28,610 nucleotides of DNA from JANLQX01 sp043775075 (lineage in GTDB: Bacteria > Actinomycetota > Acidimicrobiia > Acidimicrobiales > JANYDT01): the NCBI GenBank assembly GCA_043775075.1, contig JAYVSS010000031.1:1-28610 (forward strand), in the 5' to 3' direction. The position numbers and the translations under genes are program-made. Below the pieces are notes generated by a model. The model had not been told where the DNA came from and searched no databases. It saw nothing but the letters and a program-made list of their open reading frames with translations. Numbering within the stretch: the first letter of the stretch is position 1; each line of letters starts with the position of its first letter. Of the stretch, positions 1 to 6,908 are shown one piece after another.

Positions 1-33
1 TAGGCGGCTTGCGCAACGCATGTCGCAGCTGAT

Positions 34-762
34 TTATCGGCCGTCGACGGAGAAATGCTGGTAATCCTTGGTGGAGTGCCAGTGGCCGCCCCACTTCCAA
101 CCTTCGGCGGCGAATGCCTGAACCAGCTGCCCCTTCGCCAGCGCCATTCCTGGCTCGCTGATCGACCGGTCGACGTACTTCTTGGCGGCCGGATCGGTTA
201 CCGAGCCGTCGGCCAACACGTAAGGGTTCTGCACCGGGTTCACGTCCACGGCGTGGCCGTAGGCATGCTGCGACCACCGCTTCGTGGGGAGTCCGTCGGC
301 CCCGAACGACGGTCGACAGTTAAATGCCGACGTGTTGTTGGCTATCGTTGATCGATCGTCGTCTCCGCCGTACGCCTCGATCGGCTCGATTTTGGCGATA
401 GGGAACTTCGCCTCATGGAGCCGCACGAAGATGCGACCCACCGCCTGCGCGACGTCACGATGCACGACGATTGCTCCGGTTTTCTCGTTGTTCTCGAAAT
501 CAACGAACGGCACGATGACTCGCCGAAGGTGGGCCAACGCAACGGGACAACCGGGCTGCCACGCAACCCCTGTCATGGCCTTCCGGGTGGCCGCGTCGAT
601 CCGTTCGACCACAAACACAGTCATACGTACCTTCTGCGCGCTGATTTTCTGTGCACTTACGTTCGCGGGGAACACCACGACCGCCACCGTCGCCGCGCCC
701 ACGCCGACGAAAAGACCGGCCCTACGCTTCAACAATTCGCCGGCCTTCGAGCGCGCGACCAA
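34..762 (-). CDS. M15-family D-Ala-D-Ala carboxypeptidase / peptidoglycan endopeptidase-like protein
   Basis: Predicted zinc peptidase acting on peptidoglycan outside the membrane. The N-terminus (about residues 15-37, GLFVGVGAATVAVVVF) is one hydrophobic segment, so the protein is secreted or anchored. The C-terminal half has the M15 signature: SQHAYGHAVDVNP gives the H...D zinc ligands and WGGHW...DYQHF gives the last catalytic and zinc histidines. NTSAFNCR upstream is typical of the M15C/CwlK-like branch. The reading frame opens with TTG and overlaps the 3' end of recR by 41 bp. Internal TTG codons near residues 10-11 are alternative starts, so the exact N-terminus is unsure. It is the last gene of the dnaX-ybaB-recR run and is probably translationally coupled to recR. 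The family call is firm; carboxypeptidase versus endopeptidase cannot be decided here. Confidence 0.85.
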   Translation of the reverse strand: MVARSKAGELLKRRAGLFVGVGAATVAVVVFPANVSAQKISAQKVRMTVFVVERIDAATRKAMTGVAWQPGCPVALAHLRRVIVPFVDFENNEKTGAIVVHRDVAQAVGRIFVRLHEAKFPIAKIEPIEAYGGDDDRSTIANNTSAFNCRPSFGADGLPTKRWSQHAYGHAVDVNPVQNPYVLADGSVTDPAAKKYVDRSISEPGMALAKGQLVQAFAAEGWKWGGHWHSTKDYQHFSVDGR

Positions 763-1372
763 GGGTCAGCTCGTCGGCATACTCGAGGTCCCCGCCGACC
801 GGCAGCCCGCTAGCAATCCGAGACACCTTGATCTCCAAACTCTTCAACAGCCGAGCGAGATACATCGCCGTGGCCTCCCCGTCGAGGTTGGGGTTGGTAC
901 AGAGGATCACTTCTTCAACGTCTTCATGGCCGAGCCGGATGAGGAGTTCTTTGATCCGCAACTGATCGGGGCCGATGCCTTCGAGATGATTGATCGCGCC
1001 CTGAAGGACGTGGAAGCGACCCTTGTATTCCTTCGTGCGCTCGACGGCAACGATGTCTTTGGGTTCCTCCACAACGCACAGCAGGCGACCGTCTCGCGAG
1101 GAATCGCGGCAGATCGAACACTCCGTCTGGCTCGGGTCCGAGAGGCCCGAACCATCGCCTGGATCGATGAGCTCAGCGATGTTGAAACACAGAGAACAGA
1201 ACACCACCAGTTCCTTGGCGCGGGCAACTGCTCGGGCCAGACGGAGGGCGTCCTCCTTCGACTTTTTCAAGAGGTGATAGGCGATTCGTTGCGCTGATTT
1301 TGGTCCGATGCCAGGCAGCCGACCGAGTTCATCGATCAGCTCCTGTACCGGACCGGCGTAGACCCCAGCCAT
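722..1372 (-). CDS. recR: Recombination mediator protein RecR
   Basis: RecR works with RecO (and RecF) to load RecA on gapped DNA. The 216-residue product has the helix-hairpin-helix near residues 17-30 (LGRLPGIGPKSAQRIAYHLL), a four-cysteine zinc finger (C59, C62, C85, C88), a Toprim domain beginning LLCVVEEPKDIVAVE and the C-terminal NPNLDGEATAMYLARLL block. The usual length is about 200. The excess lies between the two cysteine pairs: 22 residues separate C62 and C85, against eight in E. coli RecR. It starts with ATG 21 bp after the ybaB stop, and its end overlaps the next gene. The dnaX-ybaB-recR order is widely conserved and supports the call. Confidence 0.97.
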   Translation of the reverse strand: MAGVYAGPVQELIDELGRLPGIGPKSAQRIAYHLLKKSKEDALRLARAVARAKELVVFCSLCFNIAELIDPGDGSGLSDPSQTECSICRDSSRDGRLLCVVEEPKDIVAVERTKEYKGRFHVLQGAINHLEGIGPDQLRIKELLIRLGHEDVEEVILCTNPNLDGEATAMYLARLLKSLEIKVSRIASGLPVGGDLEYADELTLGRALEGRRIVEA

Positions 1373-1393
1373 CGTCGTCGGGTGTGTTCGCGC

Positions 1394-1771
1394 TCAGCCG
1401 AGCAGTCCGCCGAGGGACCCGCCCCCGAGGGACCCACCGAGCCCACCGAGCCCACCGAGCCCACCGAGCTCTCCGGCGACGGCTTCCATGCTGTCGGCAT
1501 TGGCCCCGGCGACTTTGGACGACGCATCACGCAACGCCGCCAGCAGCAGGTCTTCGAGCAAGGAAACGTCGGCCGGATCAACGACAGACAGGGCGAGCCG
1601 CACGGCTTCGAACTCGCCGGCACCCGAAACGTCGATCTGGACTGCCCCACCGGCGGAGGAACCGGTGAACGTCTTGAGGGCGGCCTCCTGTTGTGCCGCG
1701 GCAAGCTTCTGTTGCATCTCCATGGCTTGACCGAGAAGGGCATTTAGATCGAACGACGGAGTATCAGACAT
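1394..1771 (-). CDS. ybaB: YbaB/EbfC family nucleoid-associated protein
   Basis: Small DNA-binding protein of 125 residues encoded between dnaX and recR, the classic YbaB position. The N-terminus (MSDTPSFDLNALLGQAMEM) is followed by the family pattern of a coiled-coil helix (MQQKLAAAQQEAALKT), a beta section (GGAVQIDVSGAGEFEAVRL) and a helix (VSLLEDLLLAALRDASSKV). The frame is open to 2146, but the ATG at 1771 fits the family start and has TAGGA about 6 bases upstream; the extra upstream residues overlap dnaX in another frame. The C-terminus is a Gly/Leu/Ser tail (GGLGGLGGLGG) made by a 9-bp tandem repeat. Such glycine-rich tails are known in YbaB proteins, but this one is visibly slippage-derived. 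Confidence 0.93.
   Translation of the reverse strand: MSDTPSFDLNALLGQAMEMQQKLAAAQQEAALKTFTGSSAGGAVQIDVSGAGEFEAVRLALSVVDPADVSLLEDLLLAALRDASSKVAGANADSMEAVAGELGGLGGLGGLGGSLGGGSLGGLLG
1433..1468. repeat. 9-bp tandem repeat in the ybaB 3' end
   Basis: Four perfect copies of cccaccgag (plus strand) follow each other exactly, encoding the Leu-Gly-Gly repeat of the YbaB tail. Looser copies continue on the left (ccgagggac). The unit is a multiple of three, so copy-number changes keep the frame. Confidence 0.95.
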
Positions 1772-1824
1772 AAAATTCCTAGGACGGTGATGGCGTGGGA
1801 CGGGCGGGGAAAGGAGCGCGGTGG

Positions 1825-3747
1825 CTACGGCTCGTAGACGAGCTCGGCCCCGGGGAACGTGCGGGCGATGTGGTCGAGGGCGGTTGATGCGGTGTCTCCG
1901 GCATCGACGAGTTCGTTGAGGTCGACCTCGTGGTCCTCGGAAATCGCTGGCGGTGGGACGCGCTCGGGGGACGCGGCGATTGCGCCGGGGACAGCAAAGC
2001 GCCGATTGGCCAGCACCCCGCCGGCATCGTCTGGGGCTTCGGCGACCGGCGGACCGGCCGTCGGGTCGACAATAAGACGCACGACCGTTTCCGCAGAACG
2101 AAGCGCGCTTACAACTGCGGCGACGTCTGCGGTGAACTCCTCGCATCGAGCAAGGTGCATGGCGTTGGGAAAAGCGATTTCCAGCTCGGTCGGGCTAGTG
2201 GGGGTGAAGCGTCCGGCCGAGAACATAGCGCGCGCCTTACCCTTCAGACCTTCGAGAATTTGCTCCCGTTCGTCTGGTGGGGCGGTGGCGACAGGGGTGC
2301 TTGAGGCGGCCGGGGGCGAGGCCGGTCGGGACGGGGCAACGGGGGGGCGGGTGGCAGCGGAGCGACCGGCCGGACCGGTTTGCAGGTGAGCGCGGGCGCC
2401 GTCGGCCACACCGGAGCGCCGCGACGCCGCCGAATCGGTCGGTGCGGGCGTCGTTGACGCCAGACTCGGCATCGCCGAAGCCGGGGTGCTGGTCGCCGCC
2501 GCAGCGGGAGCCGAGACGGAGGGAGCCGAGACGGAGGGAGCCGCTGCGACTGCGAGGACCGCCGGGGTGGGAGTGGGCGCGATGAGTGCGTCCGTAACCT
2601 CGCGAACACGCCCACTTGGCGCAGCCGCGCTGGCGGCGGGCGCGGCTCCGACCCGGACGAGGCGTTCCAGACGATCAAGGCGCTCGATGAGCGCTGCCGG
2701 CGAGGCGTCGAGATCGGGGTTGGCCAGGCGGACGAGTGCCGTTTCCAAGACGACCCGGGGCTCGATGGCGTCGCGCTGGGCCACCAGCGTCTCGCCCAGG
2801 ACCTCCAACGCCCGCGTGGACGCGGCGGGCGAGAGCGCCCGCACCAGTTCGTCAGACGCATTCGGGCGCGGCACGCCCATGTGCGTGAGGAACACGTCTC
2901 GCATCACTTCGACCAGGTCGCGGGCCAACTGGCGGGGATCGCGGCCCCGCTCAACGGCGCGATCGACGGCGGTAAGCAGCCCGCCAACGTCTCGACGCCC
3001 AATTGCCGACGCCAGCTCGGTGATGTCGAACGTGTCCGTAACGCCACCCGATGCGGCAACGGAATCAAGCGCCGAGAGGGCGTCTCGGGCCGACCCGTTG
3101 CCCCGTTTGGCGACGGCGGCGAGGGTGGCATCGTCGAGATCAAGCCCGGCTTTCTCTGCCACGTCGCGGACCAGCGCGGTGAGGGCGTCCATGGCGAACA
3201 GGCGAAATTCAAAGACCTGGGTACGGCTGCGAATCGTCGGCAGAACCTTCTGCGGATCGGTCGTGGCCAGCACGAATACGACATGGGCCGGGGGTTCTTC
3301 GAGGGTTTTCAGCAGCGTGTTCGAAGCTGCCGTGGACAGCATGTGGACCTCGTCGAGTATGTAGACCTTGCGTCGGCCGGCGGTGCCGAGTGCGGCCCGA
3401 CTGACGAGGTCGCGCATGGCGTCGACCCCATTGTTCGACGCCGCGTCCATCTCGATGATGTCCATCGACGTACCAGCCGCCACCTGAAGGCACGAGTCAC
3501 ACTCGCCACAAGGCTCGCCGTCTTGGAGATTGGTGCAGTTCAGCGCCTTGGCGAGAATGCGGGCTGACGTTGTTTTCCCACACCCGCGCGGGCCGCAGAA
3601 CAGATAGGCGTGGGCCACCCGATCAGTCCGCACGGCATTCCGTAGGGTCTCCGAGACGTGCTCCTGCCCGACCATGTCGGCAAAACGTTGCGGCCGGAAC
3701 CGGCGGTAGAACGACTGATACGTCACGCCCCCGACTGTACCGGGCAC
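1825..3747 (-). CDS. dnaX: DNA polymerase III subunit gamma/tau
   Basis: Clamp-loader ATPase of the replisome, 640 residues. The N-terminus YQSFYRRFRPQRFADMVGQEH is diagnostic. Next come Walker A GPRGCGKTT (52-60), the zinc-binding cysteines C71, C80, C83 and C86, Walker B/DEVH in VYILDEVHMLS, and the sensor/arginine-finger region around PTIRSRTQ. A long Ala/Pro/Ser linker (about 390-500) leads to a C-terminal tau-type domain, so the full-length form is encoded. I see no A-rich slippery heptamer, so no programmed frameshift to a short gamma is evident. The start is a GTG at 3747 without a clear ribosome site. A second GTG at 3726 (VTYQSFY) is equally plausible and closer to homologues. The linker contains a 15-bp duplication encoding APSVS. 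It heads the dnaX-ybaB-recR-M15 run. Confidence 0.96.
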   Translation of the reverse strand: MPGTVGGVTYQSFYRRFRPQRFADMVGQEHVSETLRNAVRTDRVAHAYLFCGPRGCGKTTSARILAKALNCTNLQDGEPCGECDSCLQVAAGTSMDIIEMDAASNNGVDAMRDLVSRAALGTAGRRKVYILDEVHMLSTAASNTLLKTLEEPPAHVVFVLATTDPQKVLPTIRSRTQVFEFRLFAMDALTALVRDVAEKAGLDLDDATLAAVAKRGNGSARDALSALDSVAASGGVTDTFDITELASAIGRRDVGGLLTAVDRAVERGRDPRQLARDLVEVMRDVFLTHMGVPRPNASDELVRALSPAASTRALEVLGETLVAQRDAIEPRVVLETALVRLANPDLDASPAALIERLDRLERLVRVGAAPAASAAAPSGRVREVTDALIAPTPTPAVLAVAAAPSVSAPSVSAPAAAATSTPASAMPSLASTTPAPTDSAASRRSGVADGARAHLQTGPAGRSAATRPPVAPSRPASPPAASSTPVATAPPDEREQILEGLKGKARAMFSAGRFTPTSPTELEIAFPNAMHLARCEEFTADVAAVVSALRSAETVVRLIVDPTAGPPVAEAPDDAGGVLANRRFAVPGAIAASPERVPPPAISEDHEVDLNELVDAGDTASTALDHIARTFPGAELVYEP

Positions 3748-3792
3748 CGGGTGACAGGTTCCCCTGGTTCAAGTGGGATCTGGGCCGCCGTT

Positions 3793-3895
3793 CGCGTCCA
3801 AGTCACCGTATTTCCGCGTCCACGTCGCCCCAAAGCACGCCCACAACACCCCGAATTTGCCGACTTGGACGCGCAAACCGCCCGACTTGGACGCG
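3793..3895. repeat. Four-armed palindromic element A
   Basis: The word GCGTCCA occurs at 3794-3800 and 3816-3822, and its complement TGGACGC at 3866-3872 and 3888-3894. Both pairs are spaced exactly 22 bp, and all four copies are symmetric about one centre (position 3844). The right-hand linker reads CAAACCGCCCGA. It lies 46 bp upstream of dnaX. It aligns without gaps with the element at 25529-25632 (72 of 101 positions by hand count), and its right half aligns with the element at 4749-4851. Confidence 0.9.
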
Positions 3896-4094
3896 AAGAC
3901 TCCTCATGCGCGCGATAAACCGAGGGCCTCGAAGAGCAGGGGATCGGCCACCATGAACCGAACAACGGCTAGGCGATGGGTTGAAGCGCCGCCTGCCTCG
4001 TGATGGACGAACCCGTCTCGGACGACTTTTTCGAGTCGTTCCTGTACACCGACGCGATCAAGACCGTTCCGCGGGTCACCGTCAGCACCGGGTT

Positions 4095-4488
4095 GTTGAC
4101 CAGGTCAATCCGGCCGATTTTCCGGTTCGACGCCGGTGCCAGCCGACCATCAGGAGTCGTCCGCCATCGGTGTTGTCCTGCACGATGCGACGAAGGAGGA
4201 GATGTTGCGGCCGCTCCCCACACGAAATCGCCTTACCGCTGGCCCAGTTCATCAGTATTTGTCGCGGGCGTCGGTGGGAGGCACTCTCTCCGACGTCGCG
4301 GTCAGCGACGTTGCTAGCCGACGGGTCAGCAAACCGTTTAAGCGCCGCCGTTCTCTGCAACCGCGACGTCGGAGAGAGGCCGGGCGTTCGCCGTCTTCCC
4401 GTCTTTGGTAACCCGTAGGGATCGCCCCGCCACCACGCCGGGCACCGACCGACACGGTGGATCCTTCGGCCGGATCGACCTGGTCAAC
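4095..4488. repeat. 21-bp inverted repeat (outer pair of the degenerate duplication)
   Basis: Positions 4095-4115 and the complement of 4468-4488 agree at 20 of 21 bases (GTTGACCAGGTCAATCCGGCC with one A/G change). The similarity continues weakly inward, with a shared GGCCGA and then CGGTGCC 16-18 bases further on. Confidence 0.85.
4284..4378. repeat. 19-bp perfect inverted repeat (inner pair)
   Basis: CTCTCTCCGACGTCGCGGT at 4284-4302 is repeated perfectly in inverse orientation at 4360-4378, leaving a 57-base loop. It is not concentric with the outer pair (centres near 4331 and 4291). It therefore fits an inverted duplication with indels better than a single hairpin. Confidence 0.9.
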
Positions 4489-4748
4489 GCCAGGAGGCGA
4501 CCGGTCAGCATCGAGGCATTCCGCGACTCCCGCACGGCCGATGGATACGCCGCCCAGGCCTCCGTGAGGGGACGGGTCGGCGCCACAACAAGGGTGATCG
4601 GGGACGGGAGAACCATCAGTTGGATCATCGCTCCCAATCTGGCCGTACGGGTGTCGTCACCGGCTGCGCCGACCGGCCTGACCGACGAGCAACTGAGAGA
4701 GTTTGCCGAGATCCTGACCGTCGCTTTGCCCTAGAGGATCGCCGATAC

Positions 4749-4851
4749 TTCGCCCAGGAAGCGGTATGCAATCGCCCAGGAGGCCGCAAAACGGGCGATT
4801 CGTTCACCGATTGAGCTGTCCTGGGCGATCAAACCAGCCGACCTGGGCGAT
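4749..4851. repeat. Four-armed palindromic element C (variant word)
   Basis: CGCCCAGG occurs at 4751-4758 and 4773-4780, and its complement CCTGGGCG at 4820-4827 and 4842-4849. Both spacings are 22 bp and the dyad is exact. The right half matches element A at 22 of 32 positions. The linker core CAAACC..CCGAC is kept, while the word is changed identically in both copies (TTGGACGCG to CTGGGCGAT). It lies 57 bp downstream of the tadA stop codon, at the left edge of the tadA-tRNA-SRP cluster. Confidence 0.88.
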
Positions 4852-4908
4852 CAGCACTTACCGACCGACTGCCGTGAGAGTTACCGGTGAGCGGCCCAGA
4901 CCAAACAA

Positions 4909-5373
4909 TTACCGGCGCGCCGCGAAGAACGACTGAAGCAGCGTCGACGACTCGTCCGCCCGAACGAACGGCGTCACTGCGATTTCGTGGTTCAAGCGGG
5001 CGTCGGCGCAAAGGTTGTAGAGCGAACCAGTCGCACCGGCCTTGGGGTCGCCGGCGCCGTAGACCACGTGGGCAATCCGGGCATTCCACGCCGCCCCGGC
5101 ACACATCGGGCATGGCTCCAAGGTGACGACGAGGGTGGCGTCGTCGAGGCGCCAACTACCGACCTTGGCGGCCGCATCACGCAGGGCCAACACCTCGGCG
5201 TGGGCGGTGGGGTCGCCGGTGAGCTCGCGCTCGTTGTGCCTTGACGCGACCACAAGGCCTCCGATGACCACCACGGCGCCGACGGGAACGTCGCCATGGC
5301 GTTCGGCAGCGCGGGCTTCGTCGAGGGCCAAACCCATAAGGCCGGGCAGATCAAGCGGGGCGGAAAGGCTCAC
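4909..5373 (-). CDS. tadA: tRNA-specific adenosine deaminase TadA
   Basis: Deaminates A34 to inosine in tRNA-Arg(ACG), in the cytoplasm, as a zinc-dependent homodimer. The CDA-fold motifs are complete: HAEVLALRDA gives the zinc histidine and the catalytic glutamate, and EPCPMCAGA gives the two zinc cysteines. The family N-terminus LMGLALDEARAAERHGDVPVG is present. The reading frame runs back to 5487, but that part is the tRNA-Ser gene read as protein, so it is rejected. The GTG at 5373 gives 154 residues, a normal length, and lies 20 bp after the tRNA 3' end. An ATG at 5337 would cut into the first helix. The spacing suggests co-transcription with the tRNA. Confidence 0.93.
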   Translation of the reverse strand: MSLSAPLDLPGLMGLALDEARAAERHGDVPVGAVVVIGGLVVASRHNERELTGDPTAHAEVLALRDAAAKVGSWRLDDATLVVTLEPCPMCAGAAWNARIAHVVYGAGDPKAGATGSLYNLCADARLNHEIAVTPFVRADESSTLLQSFFAARR

Positions 5374-5393
5374 GCCGCCGACGCTACCGAGTT

Positions 5394-5481
5394 TGGCGGA
5401 GGAGGTGGGATTCGAACCCACGGTGAGTTGCCCCACACACGCTTTCCAAGCGTGCCGATTCGGCCGCTCTCGCACTCCTCC
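5394..5481 (-). tRNA. tRNA-Ser (anticodon GGA)
   Basis: The minus strand reads GGAGGAGTGCGAGAGCGGCC at the 5' end. The acceptor stem GGAGGAG pairs with CTCCTCC, followed by G and an encoded CCA. The anticodon loop CTTGGAAAG gives GGA (reads UCC and UCU). A long class II variable arm and the T-arm GGGTTCGAATCCC are present. Length is 88 with CCA. Confidence 0.96.
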
Positions 5482-5532
5482 AGGCAACCTTCGTCCGACC
5501 CAACTGCGTGCCGGACCAAAACGGCCGACCTA

Positions 5533-5545
5533 GAGGGTACTCTGG
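5533..5545. promoter_or_regulatory. Possible overlapping divergent -10 boxes
   Basis: The segment AGAGGGTACTCT contains TACTCT (5538-5543) on plus and TACCCT on minus, both TAnnnT -10 types. It lies between the minus-strand tRNA-Ser/tadA and the plus-strand SRP RNA. No convincing -35 is visible on either side, so this is tentative. Confidence 0.3.
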
Positions 5546-5606
5546 ACGCTACGGGCGTCGGAGCGGGTTGGGTGACCTTCTTTCTTCGTCTGCACGACGC
5601 TCAACG

Positions 5607-5743
5607 CGATGCCGCTGGGCGTGGACGGTCGGGCCCTGCGCAACGAGAACCCCATGAACCGAGTCAGGGCCGGAAGGCAGCAGCTCTCAGTGAGGACCCT
5701 CGTGTGCCGCAGTTCGTCTGGCCGTTCACGCCGAGCGGCATCG
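5607..5743 (+). ncRNA. ffs: Signal recognition particle RNA (4.5S type)
   Basis: RNA scaffold of the SRP that binds Ffh for co-translational targeting. The conserved helix 8 is clear: GTCAGGGCCGGAAGGCAGCAGC at about 5662-5683 has the GGAA tetraloop flanked by the symmetric and asymmetric internal loops. The ends pair over a long distance: CGATGCCGCT at 5607-5616 with AGCGGCATCG at 5734-5743, continuing with GGCGTGGACGG against CCGTTCACGCC. That gives a single long hairpin of about 137 nt, the bacterial small-SRP layout without an Alu domain. Position between tadA and dnaX matches the known tadA-scr-dnaX-recR synteny. Exact ends are estimated from pairing. Confidence 0.93.
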
Positions 5744-5992
5744 CCGCGTCACGGCTCGGGCGTTACGCGAGCGGGTTCTCGTGGTGGTCCGGCTGGCGCT
5801 TTGGACCAGATGGCGACACCCGGGACCGGCAGGCGACGTCGCTTTCCAGACCGGAGCGTCGTGAAACGGTCCAGAGCCGCCAGCACGGTCGACGAACGGC
5901 GGTCGACGACCAGCGCTGGGGCAGCCAGCAGCGAAACAGCAAGAAAGCGGGAGACCGGCGAGGGCGAAGCGACTACATTTGACGCCGCCGCT

Positions 5993-6080
5993 GGAGAGGT
6001 GCGAGAGCGGCCGAATCGGACGGTCTCGAAAACCGTTGAACTGCAAGGTTCCGTGGGTTCAAATCCCACCCTCTCCGCCA
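5993..6080 (+). tRNA. tRNA-Ser (anticodon CGA)
   Basis: GGAGAGGTGCGAGAGCGGCC starts the acceptor and D arm. GGAGAGG pairs with CCTCTCC, followed by G and an encoded CCA. The loop CTCGAAA gives anticodon CGA (reads UCG). A class II variable arm and the T-arm GGGTTCAAATCCC are present. A TACATT box at 5974-5979 is a plausible -10. Confidence 0.96.
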
Positions 6081-6083
6081 ACG

Positions 6084-6119
6084 CAACACCAGAATCAACA
6101 CCAGAATCAACACCAGAAT
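6084..6119. repeat. 12-bp tandem repeat after tRNA-Ser(CGA)
   Basis: Three perfect copies of caacaccagaat lie between the tRNA 3' end and the terminator hairpin. Confidence 0.95.
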
Positions 6120-6124
6120 CAACA

Positions 6125-6154
6125 AACAGCCCGGGCCTCGCGGCCCGGGCTGTT
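6125..6154. terminator. Strong hairpin, probably a bidirectional terminator
   Basis: AACAGCCCGGGCC (6125-6137), loop TCGC and GGCCCGGGCTGTT (6142-6154) form a perfect 13-bp GC-rich stem. It stands between the plus-strand tRNA-Ser and the end of the minus-strand TetR gene. The minus-strand side is followed by TTTGTTGATT, so it can serve both. Confidence 0.85.
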
Positions 6155-6203
6155 CGTGTTTCTGGGGGACCGTTGCGGCCGGAAATAGGCCGACGAGAGC
6201 TGG

Positions 6204-6908
6204 TTACCGAGCGACCATGCCGGCGACGGAGCGTTCGACGAAACCGCCGAGGGTGTCCCAGTCCGCCCGTCCGGTGGCCGTCCAGGCCGGTATGCAGGCC
6301 GAAAGTACGCCCAGGATGGCGTGGGCGGTAATGGTGGAATCCTCGATGCGGTACGCCCCGGACTCGACGCCGCGCCCGATCCGAGAAGCCAATTCCGGGG
6401 TCAAGAGATCGCGCATGGTCGGGTGGCTGAACGACGACGACGTCCGTGACCCTTCCCAGGTCAATAGGGCGCAAAACAGCCCCGGGGCCTTCGCTGCTTC
6501 GTCGATGAGAACCCGGGAAAGCAAGACCAAGCGATCAACCGAATCAACCGAGTCAACCGAGTCAACCGAGCCAGCCGAATCAACCGAGCCGGGAGTTCCG
6601 GCTGCCCGCTCCGATGCCCGCGCCGCCTCGACCGCCAGTGTCGCCTCGACCGCCAACGTGGCCCGAACGACGATGGCCGAAACGGCGGCGGCGATCGTGT
6701 CCTTGTCGTCGAAATGAAGGTAGAACGTGCCCAATCCAACATCGGCACGCTCGGTGATAGCGCTGATTGTCGCCCCATCCACGCCCATAAGGGCGTAGGT
6801 CTCGGCTGCCGAATCAAGCAAACGACGCTTCGTATGTTGCTTACGACGCTCCCCGCGACGCAGCGGGGCGCCTTCGACGGCATTCGGTTGGGCGTGATCG
6901 AGGAGCAT
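6204..6908 (-). CDS. TetR/AcrR family transcriptional regulator
   Basis: A 234-residue one-component repressor. The N-terminal helix-turn-helix is canonical: RRLLDSAAETYALMGVDG, then ATISAITERADVGLGTFYLHF, then DDKDTI. The ligand-binding C-terminal domain is divergent, as usual, so the inducer is unknown. The frame is open further upstream to 7058, but the ATG at 6908 is preceded by GAAGGGGAACC, a good ribosome site, and fits the family. Residues about 107-127 are low-complexity (SVDSAGSVDSVDSVDSVD), produced by a 9-bp DNA repeat in a linker between helices. It is divergent from the homospermidine synthase gene; the 409-bp gap holds a perfect 12-bp palindrome that could be its operator. Regulation of that neighbour or of itself is inference. 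Confidence 0.9.
   Translation of the reverse strand: MLLDHAQPNAVEGAPLRRGERRKQHTKRRLLDSAAETYALMGVDGATISAITERADVGLGTFYLHFDDKDTIAAAVSAIVVRATLAVEATLAVEAARASERAAGTPGSVDSAGSVDSVDSVDSVDRLVLLSRVLIDEAAKAPGLFCALLTWEGSRTSSSFSHPTMRDLLTPELASRIGRGVESGAYRIEDSTITAHAILGVLSACIPAWTATGRADWDTLGGFVERSVAGMVAR
6535..6597. repeat. 9-bp tandem repeat inside the TetR gene
   Basis: Seven consecutive units of tcaaccgag. Five of the seven are exact or differ only in the last base. The sixth is ccagccgaa. It encodes the (Ser-Val-Asp)n run and keeps frame. Confidence 0.95.

Larger units (their letters stand above)
3896..4748. pseudogene. Gene-free stretch with decayed, partly inverted-duplicated sequence
   Basis: No reading frame here looks like an intact gene. 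Short stretches look protein-like: on plus, codons from 4003 (MDEPVSDDFFESFLYTDAIK) and a run ending near 4734 (SPAAPTGLTDEQLREFAEIL); on minus, fragments near 4360-4490. Two motifs occur once on each strand and in the same order (see the inverted-repeat entries). This suggests two degraded copies of one segment facing each other. I do not recognise the ancestral family. Both sides of the stretch carry a four-armed palindromic element. Confidence 0.45.

Noticed and set aside
284..1297. Plus-strand frame of 337 codons opposite recR and the M15 gene
   Set aside because: Antisense to two well-recognised genes and without any domain signature.
1825..3747. Programmed frameshift in dnaX producing a short gamma subunit
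   Set aside because: No A/G-rich slippery heptamer with downstream stem seen in the linker region.
4751..4851. 22-bp spaced direct repeats as a CRISPR array
   Set aside because: Only two repeats per side, in inverted pairs with a partly conserved linker between them. No array of unique spacers and no cas genes.
5374..5487. Longer TadA reading frame to 5487
   Set aside because: The added residues are the tRNA-Ser(GGA) gene read as protein.
5609..6474. Long open frames on both strands over 5609-6474
   Set aside because: They cross the SRP RNA, a tRNA and a terminator and are typical high-GC shadow frames.
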